In this document: positions 1 through 3,580 of the stretch, one piece after another
How positions within the stretch are numbered: the first letter of the stretch is position 1
Layout: each line of letters opens with the position of its first letter
NCBI GenBank assembly: GCA_964492545.1
Contig: CAZBKO010000109.1
Span: 1-7,119, forward strand
Length of the DNA: 7,119 bases
Reading direction: 5' to 3'
Origin: RGIG1934 sp964492545
GTDB lineage: Bacteria > Bacillota > Clostridia > Lachnospirales > Lachnospiraceae
Position numbers and translations under genes: made by a program
The notes under the pieces: generated by a model
Told to the model about the DNA's origin: nothing
What the model saw: only the letters and a program-made list of their open reading frames with translations
Databases searched by the model: none

Positions 1-81
1 TTATTAACCATATCTGTTCTTATATTGGGTTATGTTCTTATCTTAATGACATTGTTCGAGAGGGTGCATGGGGGATTTAAC
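1..81. other. Non-coding stretch downstream of the sirtuin operon
   Basis: These bases follow the sirtuin stop codon on the minus strand. I see no open frame of useful length, no hairpin with a T-run that would serve as a terminator, and no RNA gene. The next gene of the operon, if any, would begin beyond the window edge, so whether a GcvH-like or lipoate-ligase gene follows cannot be judged. Confidence 0.5.
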
Positions 82-999
82 TTATACATGCACCATAACA
101 TCGCCAATATCACCATCTATCAAAATACTTTGTTTAATGATTTCTTTTGGAGCAAACGCTTCACCCATATTAATACATGCATAGACAGCAGTCGAATTTT
201 CCTTAACCCTTTTCCAGAATGGATACTTTATTATCACTGGGGTATTGGCTCCAACTCCAAGTTCCAAATACAGCACATGGCCTTTTTCATGGCGATTCAG
301 AAAATCAGAATATCTCATAGATGCCATGTCCCATCCTTCATCCTGTACAAAAGAATCATCAGCTCTTAAATTCATTGTCATTGGTTTTCCACACACGGGA
401 CAATAGGGAACAAACTCAGTAGGGATAAATGTTTTTGCCACTACACCTTCAGGTAATACAAGTTCTCCGTCTGACATAATCACAAATCCCTGTGCTTCAA
501 CCATCTTACGTACCTGTTCTTCATTATCATAGGTTTTATTTTCGCACCCATTCATGCATTGCCACAATCCGTAATCTCCCTGTGTATAAAATAAACGTTG
601 TTTATCAAAACCAGATTTCTGAAATAGATGATCCACATTAGTAGTTAGCACGAAATAATCTTTCTCTTTTATCATATTAAAGAGAATATTATATACAGGC
701 TTCGGTGGATTCATGTAGCGGTTGATATAAATATATCTACTCCAATATGCCCAATGTTCTTCCAATGTTTGATAAGGATAAAAGCCACCCGAATACATAT
801 CATTAAAATGATATTTGATGGCAAAGTCACTAAAATACTTTTTGAATCGTTCTCCCGAATAAGTAAAGCCTGCTGATGTTGAAAGTCCTGCTCCCGCTCC
901 GATGATAATGGCATCCGCATTATCTATTTCTGTCTGTAATTTTTTTATCTGCTCCGAGTAATTTCCTGTAGATTTGATAATCTGATGATTGAAAAACAT
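82..999 (-). CDS. Class M sirtuin (SirTM), NAD-dependent protein ADP-ribosyltransferase
   Basis: This is a 305-aa cytosolic Sir2-fold protein. The Rossmann NAD-binding signature GAGAGLSTSAG is at residues 34-44. TTNVDHLF (119-126) matches the canonical TQNID motif and keeps the key Asn (N121). Two Cys pairs, C148/C152 and C200/C203, form the structural zinc site. GVGANTP (248-254) is the late NAD-contact loop. The position that is the catalytic His in deacetylase sirtuins reads YTQGDYG, with Gln at 140. That substitution, plus an adjacent macrodomain gene, marks class M sirtuins, which use NAD to mono-ADP-ribosylate a partner (a lipoylated GcvH-like protein in the described systems). The ATG at 999 is chosen because AAAGGTGG lies 6 nt upstream and because no other Met precedes the GAG motif. 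The first 80 nt overlap the macrodomain gene, implying translational coupling. A plain deacetylase is less likely; the substrate here is unknown. Confidence 0.9.
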   Translation of the reverse strand: MFFNHQIIKSTGNYSEQIKKLQTEIDNADAIIIGAGAGLSTSAGFTYSGERFKKYFSDFAIKYHFNDMYSGGFYPYQTLEEHWAYWSRYIYINRYMNPPKPVYNILFNMIKEKDYFVLTTNVDHLFQKSGFDKQRLFYTQGDYGLWQCMNGCENKTYDNEEQVRKMVEAQGFVIMSDGELVLPEGVVAKTFIPTEFVPYCPVCGKPMTMNLRADDSFVQDEGWDMASMRYSDFLNRHEKGHVLYLELGVGANTPVIIKYPFWKRVKENSTAVYACINMGEAFAPKEIIKQSILIDGDIGDVMVHV

Positions 1000-1729
1000 T
1001 GAATACCACCTTTCTGATTTTCGTGTTTTGTGATAGATACTGTTTTACAGTTTCAACTGCAATTTCTGCTGCTTCTTTCTGCGGAAAGCCGAAAACTCCA
1101 GTAGAGATACAGCAAAATGCAACACTTTCTATTTCATATTTATCCGCCAGTTTCAGGCAGGATAGATAACTGTTTCGCAATAATTCATTGTGTTGCTCTG
1201 TCAGCCTGCCTTGAACTATTGGCCCAACAGTATGGAGCACATAAGTTGCGGGAAGATTAAAGGCAGAAGTGATTTTAGCGATTCCTGTTGCTTCCTCATG
1301 ACCCTGCTTCTCCATCAATTTTGCACAGTCATAGCGAAGCTGTACGCCTGCATAAGTATGAATACAGTTATCAATGCAGTTGTGGTTCGGATGATAACAC
1401 CCAGTCATTCCGCTGTTGGCGGCATTAACAATTGCTCCCACACCCAAACATGTAATATCTCCCTGCCAGAGTATGAGTCTTGAATCTGCTTCTGTCGCAG
1501 CCAGTTCGTCTACATAAACGATTCCTTTTTCAACTGCTGCTTCAGTAAGATACTCGTCTTGTACTTCTAGAAATTTTTCATTTGCTGCCATAGGTGGACG
1601 AACATTAAACAATGCCCGAAGCAGTTTTTTCTGTTCATCTTCTGAGCTCGGCATAACAATGTCTTGATACTGTGGCTGTTCTTTCACAAGCTCACGGATT
1701 AACCATATACGGCGTTCCTCCTGTTTCAT
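920..1729 (-). CDS. Zinc-dependent macrodomain, protein ADP-ribose hydrolase (SirTM partner)
   Basis: A 269-aa protein predicted to remove ADP-ribose from proteins modified by the sirtuin encoded next. A helical N-terminal part (about 1-80, with LLRALFNVRPP at 37-47) precedes the macrodomain. QGDIT (89-93) and NAANSGMTG (102-110) are the ADP-ribose-binding strand and catalytic loop. The Cys/His-rich segment GCYHPNHNCIDNCIH (110-124) is the hallmark of the zinc-dependent subclass, where Cys and His bind a metal near the distal ribose. STGVFGFP (209-216) is the phosphate-binding loop. I chose the ATG at 1729 because it has AAAGG 8 nt upstream, lies 13 nt after the previous stop, and starts with MKQEERRIWLI, as expected for this family. 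The longer frame from 1795 (22 more residues) would overlap the ferredoxin gene and has only a weak ribosome binding site. The C-terminus (VVFNVF onward) is dual-coding with the sirtuin start. The exact metal ligands are inferred from the family. Confidence 0.9.
   Translation of the reverse strand: MKQEERRIWLIRELVKEQPQYQDIVMPSSEDEQKKLLRALFNVRPPMAANEKFLEVQDEYLTEAAVEKGIVYVDELAATEADSRLILWQGDITCLGVGAIVNAANSGMTGCYHPNHNCIDNCIHTYAGVQLRYDCAKLMEKQGHEEATGIAKITSAFNLPATYVLHTVGPIVQGRLTEQHNELLRNSYLSCLKLADKYEIESVAFCCISTGVFGFPQKEAAEIAVETVKQYLSQNTKIRKVVFNVFQSSDYQIYRKLLGADKKITDRNR
1006..1013 (-). promoter_or_regulatory. Ribosome binding site of the sirtuin, inside the macrodomain gene
   Basis: The minus strand reads AAAGGTGG, then 6 nt, then the ATG at 999. 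This strong Shine-Dalgarno sequence also encodes part of the Arg-Lys-Val-Val strand near the macrodomain C-terminus. It decides the sirtuin start and supports a true 80-nt overlap rather than a later start. Confidence 0.8.
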
Positions 1730-1742
1730 TTTCCATACCTTT

Positions 1743-2366
1743 TTAACCTTTCTTGATAATTGCTCTGGCGGGACAAATTTCATAACAGTTTCCACAACGG
1801 ATACAATGCTTCTGGTCGATTACAACCGGCTTAACTGTAATATCGATACTTTTCTGTGGACAACGGGAATAGCAAATTTTGCAGCCAATACATTTATCAC
1901 TTACAAAATAACCGTCTTCAATAGTTTTTGCTTCCCCAATGGTAAATTCTGTCCTTTCTGGTGGAAGCTTTGACAAGTTAAGTATTTCTCCTGTTCCTTC
2001 ATACAGCTGGAATACTGTTAAGGCAGTTCGGGCTGCATCTGTAGGATAGATATCTTTCATATAAGAGTTCTTTTCAAATAAATCCAGCAGCTTACCAGAA
2101 CCAATCTCCTTTACTTTACCTTTTACAGATATTGCAACGGTACTCATTGTGTCAGAACCTTTCATACCTGTAAGAGCAACATTCGGATTGGAACTTAGGC
2201 GTTTATAGAAACTTTTGCCTTTGGCAGTCAGAAAATATAAACCATTTTCATCAAAATCCATCATATCAATATCACAAGTAACTGGTGTGCTGTTTTCATC
2301 TACCGTAGCAACGACAGTCGTATGAATTTGCTTCACAAGTATCTCTAATATTTCTATTGTTTTCAT
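1743..2366 (-). CDS. FMN-binding split-barrel (PNPOx-like) protein with C-terminal 2[4Fe-4S] ferredoxin domain
   Basis: A 207-aa soluble redox protein and first gene of the sirtuin operon. Residues ~1-135 resemble the pyridoxamine-5'-phosphate-oxidase-like flavin-binding barrel: TTVVATVDENSTPVTCDID near the start, GLYFLTAKGKSFYKRL at 42-57, then NPNVALTG. Residues ~150-207 form a bacterial ferredoxin domain with two CxxCxxCxxxCP motifs, Cys 159/162/165/169 and 188/191/194/198, each expected to hold a [4Fe-4S] cluster. Electrons could pass between flavin and clusters; the substrate is unknown, and true pyridoxamine phosphate oxidase activity is unlikely for this branch. The ATG at 2366 has GGAGG just upstream (about 5 nt). 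The same frame stays open to a TTG at 2453, but that 29-residue extension has no domain match and covers the promoter/palindrome region. The macrodomain gene starts 13 nt after this stop, so they are almost certainly co-transcribed. Confidence 0.85.
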   Translation of the reverse strand: MKTIEILEILVKQIHTTVVATVDENSTPVTCDIDMMDFDENGLYFLTAKGKSFYKRLSSNPNVALTGMKGSDTMSTVAISVKGKVKEIGSGKLLDLFEKNSYMKDIYPTDAARTALTVFQLYEGTGEILNLSKLPPERTEFTIGEAKTIEDGYFVSDKCIGCKICYSRCPQKSIDITVKPVVIDQKHCIRCGNCYEICPARAIIKKG

Positions 2367-2381
2367 AATATCCTCCATTCC

Positions 2382-2446
2382 GGAGCATCTTTGCGAAGGG
2401 GCGAAGTGAAATTCGCTTATGCCATAAATACTATTTATGATGCTCC
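2382..2446 (-). promoter_or_regulatory. Leader/control region with nested inverted repeats ahead of the redox-sirtuin operon
   Basis: The 8-bp sequence GGAGCATC at 2382-2389 is perfectly inverted as GATGCTCC at 2439-2446. Inside is a small hairpin at 2401-2416 (minus strand GCGAA, 6-nt loop, TTCGC). On the minus strand the GCTCC at 2386-2382 could also pair with the GGAG of the ribosome binding site (2376-2373). The symmetry is seen directly; a regulatory role is inference and depends on where transcription starts. Confidence 0.4.
2423..2439. promoter_or_regulatory. Perfect palindrome, candidate operator (CATAAATA-C-TATTTATG)
   Basis: This 17-bp site has two perfect 8-bp arms around one central base, 57 bp upstream of the first operon gene. 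Its size and placement fit a binding site for a dimeric repressor, and it overlaps the best promoter guess. The regulator cannot be named from this window, since no transcription factor gene is present. Confidence 0.5.
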
Positions 2447-2453
2447 TGCACAA
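2431..2453 (-). promoter_or_regulatory. Weak candidate promoter for the redox-macrodomain-sirtuin operon
   Basis: On the minus strand TTGTGC (2453-2448, -35-like) is followed after 17 nt by TATTTA (2436-2431, -10-like). Both match the vegetative consensus only partly. The palindrome at 2423-2439 covers the -10 box, as expected for repression. The -35 box abuts the insertion-sequence remnant, so the operon may use a junction promoter. Confidence 0.3.
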
Positions 2454-2457
2454 ATAG

Positions 2458-2676
2458 TGTGTCTTACCTAAAAGAACATCCTTTGATGAACTGAATCAGT
2501 ATGATATTTCTCTGATGATGAGTCATATTAATTCATATAGCAGAAAAAAGCTGGACGACCAGTCCTCACACCAGCTGTTCAGCTTCCTAAATAGCGAGGA
2601 AATTCTTGAAAAGCTTAATATTAAGCTCATTCCCGCTAACGAGATTAATCTAACACCTCTGTTGCTGAAAAAGTAA
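2458..2676 (+). pseudogene. IS30-family-type transposase, C-terminal remnant
   Basis: The plus strand reads as about 72 codons ending in TAA at 2674-2676. The translation holds LPKRTSFDEL, then SLMMSHINSYSRKKL, then LFSFLNSEEILEKLNIKLIP, and closes with INLTPLLLKK. This resembles the C-terminal end of IS30-family transposases from Firmicutes, where an LPKGTSF-like turn is followed by a helix with N-Y-PRKKL. The N-terminal helix-turn-helix and nearly all of the DDE catalytic domain are missing. An in-frame TAG at 2455-2457 and no start codon show it is dead. It runs opposite to all neighbouring genes. Family assignment is from memory of the motif, so moderately sure; that it is a truncated transposase end is more certain than the exact IS name. 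Confidence 0.65.
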
Positions 2677-2918
2677 AATAGCAAACGCCATTCGGAATCA
2701 ATATCGAACCGTCTAGGGGTGGAATTTAATCTTGCGAAAAAGGAAACTAAATTCGACCTCCGGTTAGCGTGAGCTCTTTTTCCAGAGTAAATCATCTCGA
2801 AAAAAGCATAACAGCTTTTGAACTATAAAACAATGTGTTTGGCATAGTAAGTTCCAGTTATATTATTTTTTGCAATACTAACTTCTAGTATTCAAGGAAT
2901 AACTAAGTTTACAGGAAT
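2677..2918. mobile_element. Non-coding insertion-sequence-derived region
   Basis: These 242 bases lie between the dead transposase stop and the truncated SpoIID-like gene. They hold an imperfect palindrome at 2715-2763 and copies of an insertion-end-like motif, but no credible gene. The minus-strand frame over 2523-2795 is antisense to the transposase remnant and has no domain signature. The sequence is likely the 3' untranslated end of the element plus degenerate ends of one or more related copies. The exact element boundary cannot be fixed by eye. Confidence 0.45.
2721..2737 (+). repeat. Insertion-end-like repeat, copy 1 (GGAATTTAATCTTGCGA)
   Basis: The motif recurs in the same orientation at 2914-2930 (GGAATTTAGTCTTGCAA, two mismatches) and more loosely at 2946-2962 (GGAAGTTAATTTTGCAA). 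It lies 44 nt after the transposase stop, where the right terminal inverted repeat of an IS30-type element would be expected. An inverted relative (CTAAATTCGACC, 2747-2758) forms an imperfect palindrome with it. Confidence 0.55.
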
Positions 2919-2930
2919 TTAGTCTTGCAA
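2914..2930 (+). repeat. Insertion-end-like repeat, copy 2, at the break in the SpoIID-like gene
   Basis: GGAATTTAGTCTTGCAA differs from copy 1 at two positions. Read on the minus strand it supplies the last codons and the TAA stop (2921-2919) of the truncated SpoIID-like gene. This marks it as the likely junction between host gene and inserted DNA. Confidence 0.55.
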
Positions 2931-3395
2931 GAGATACGCTGAACCGGAAGTTAATTTTGCAAACTGGAACCTCGGATTCCAATTCAGCATCTCCATAGAA
3001 GTATTACAAATTATTTTGTTCAAATAATTATAATTTTCACTAAAATCATCTTTCCACTTTTTTTCAAGCTCCTGATATGGAATATACTTTAACCCCAAAT
3101 CTTTGACCGTTATTGTATCTTTCTTATTTTTCTCAAATTTTTGTGCTATCTGCGTCCTGATTATTACAGCCTGAACCTTCAGCACTTCTTCCTCCGATTC
3201 GATGTCCAGCCTTGCCGCAAGCACTAACGGAATAAATTTCTCCATATCTATATTCTCACCATTACACTCTATAATTTTGCCAGATTCCTTAATCTGATAC
3301 TTCTTGTCAATTGAATCTGTCTTATGCACGCACAGAAGTGTGACTATGTATGGAACAATTATAGATGCTACTACTATTATTACAATCTTTTTCAT
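2919..3395 (-). pseudogene. SpoIID/LytB-like protein, truncated (N-terminal half only)
   Basis: This 158-aa frame starts with a membrane anchor (residues ~4-22, IVIIVVASIIVPYIVTLL), so the rest would face outside or, in a sporangium, the intermembrane space. Residues 52-86 (MEKFIPLVLAARLDI, then EEEVLKVQAVIIRTQIAQKF) match the SpoIID/LytB core, whose family form is roughly EYLxGVVAAEMP...ALKAQAVAARTYA. SpoIID is a lytic transglycosylase of peptidoglycan during engulfment; intact homologs are about 300 residues or more. Here the frame ends soon after KLTSGSAYLLQD, the stop lying inside an insertion-end-like motif, so the C-terminal half is missing. The acidic residue of the family's A-E-M segment appears replaced by Arg (R64), so the gene may have been a divergent, inactive paralog before truncation. 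The start has TAGGA about 9 nt upstream and a good promoter ahead. A short functional membrane protein cannot be excluded. Confidence 0.65.
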
Positions 3396-3433
3396 TTACA
3401 TAATCCTAAATCTTCTTATGATATCTTATGAAA

Positions 3434-3461
3434 AATATATGGAAATAGAACTCGTATAAAC
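3434..3461 (-). promoter_or_regulatory. Possible sporulation sigma-E-like promoter for the SpoIID-like gene
   Basis: On the minus strand GTTTATA (3461-3455) and CATATATT (3441-3434) are separated by 13 nt. The second box resembles the sigma-E -10 (CATACAAT-like) and the spacing fits, but the first box is a poor match. It is worth noting because spoIID in Bacillus is sigma-E controlled. In AT-rich sequence this could be chance. Confidence 0.2.
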
Positions 3462-3463
3462 AT

Positions 3464-3493
3464 AGTATATACGTTTTTTCTCTGTATTATCAA
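3464..3493 (-). promoter_or_regulatory. Sigma-A-type promoter for the SpoIID-like gene
   Basis: The minus strand has TTGATA (3493-3488), an 18-nt spacer and TATACT (3469-3464). Each box matches the vegetative consensus at five of six positions. It lies between the glgP terminator and the SpoIID-like start, about 70 nt ahead of the ATG, so that gene is probably transcribed independently of ileS-glgP. Confidence 0.6.
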
Positions 3494-3502
3494 TGTAATA
3501 TA

Positions 3503-3543
3503 AAATAACAGCAGCCCAATATTTTTGCAGGCTGCTGTTATTT
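3503..3543 (-). terminator. Rho-independent terminator after glgP
   Basis: A perfect 14-bp stem (AAATAACAGCAGCC at 3503-3516 against GGCTGCTGTTATTT at 3530-3543) encloses a 13-nt loop. On the minus strand it begins 37 nt past the glgP stop, and the descending arm runs into TTATTTTA. It should end the ileS-glgP transcript. Confidence 0.85.
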
Positions 3544-3580
3544 ACTAAAAATATCTTTTAAAATTTCATATGCTGATTAA

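Noticed and set aside
25..369. 114-aa plus-strand frame opposite the sirtuin gene
   Set aside because: It is antisense to a clearly conserved sirtuin sequence and has no recognisable domain.
1730..1795. 22-residue N-terminal extension of the macrodomain protein (ATG at 1795 or 1783)
   Set aside because: It overlaps the ferredoxin-coding end and lacks a good ribosome binding site, while the ATG at 1729 has AAAGG at proper spacing and begins like other family members.
2382..2446. CRISPR or tRNA-like structure in the operon leader
   Set aside because: Only single inverted repeats are present; there are no regularly spaced direct repeats and no cloverleaf.
2367..2453. 29-residue N-terminal extension of the flavin/ferredoxin protein from a TTG start
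   Set aside because: The start is non-ATG, the extension covers the palindrome and leader repeats, and the ATG at 2366 has GGAGG directly upstream.
2523..2795. 90-aa minus-strand frame over the insertion-sequence remnant
   Set aside because: It is antisense to the transposase tail, has no domain signature and no convincing ribosome binding site, and its composition (many Arg, Ser, Phe) is typical of a shadow frame.
2826..2891. Protein-like minus-strand stretch of 22 codons between two stops (EVSIAKNNITGTYYAKHIVL)
   Set aside because: It is too short, has no start codon, does not resemble the C-terminal half of SpoIID, and lies in degenerate insertion-derived sequence.
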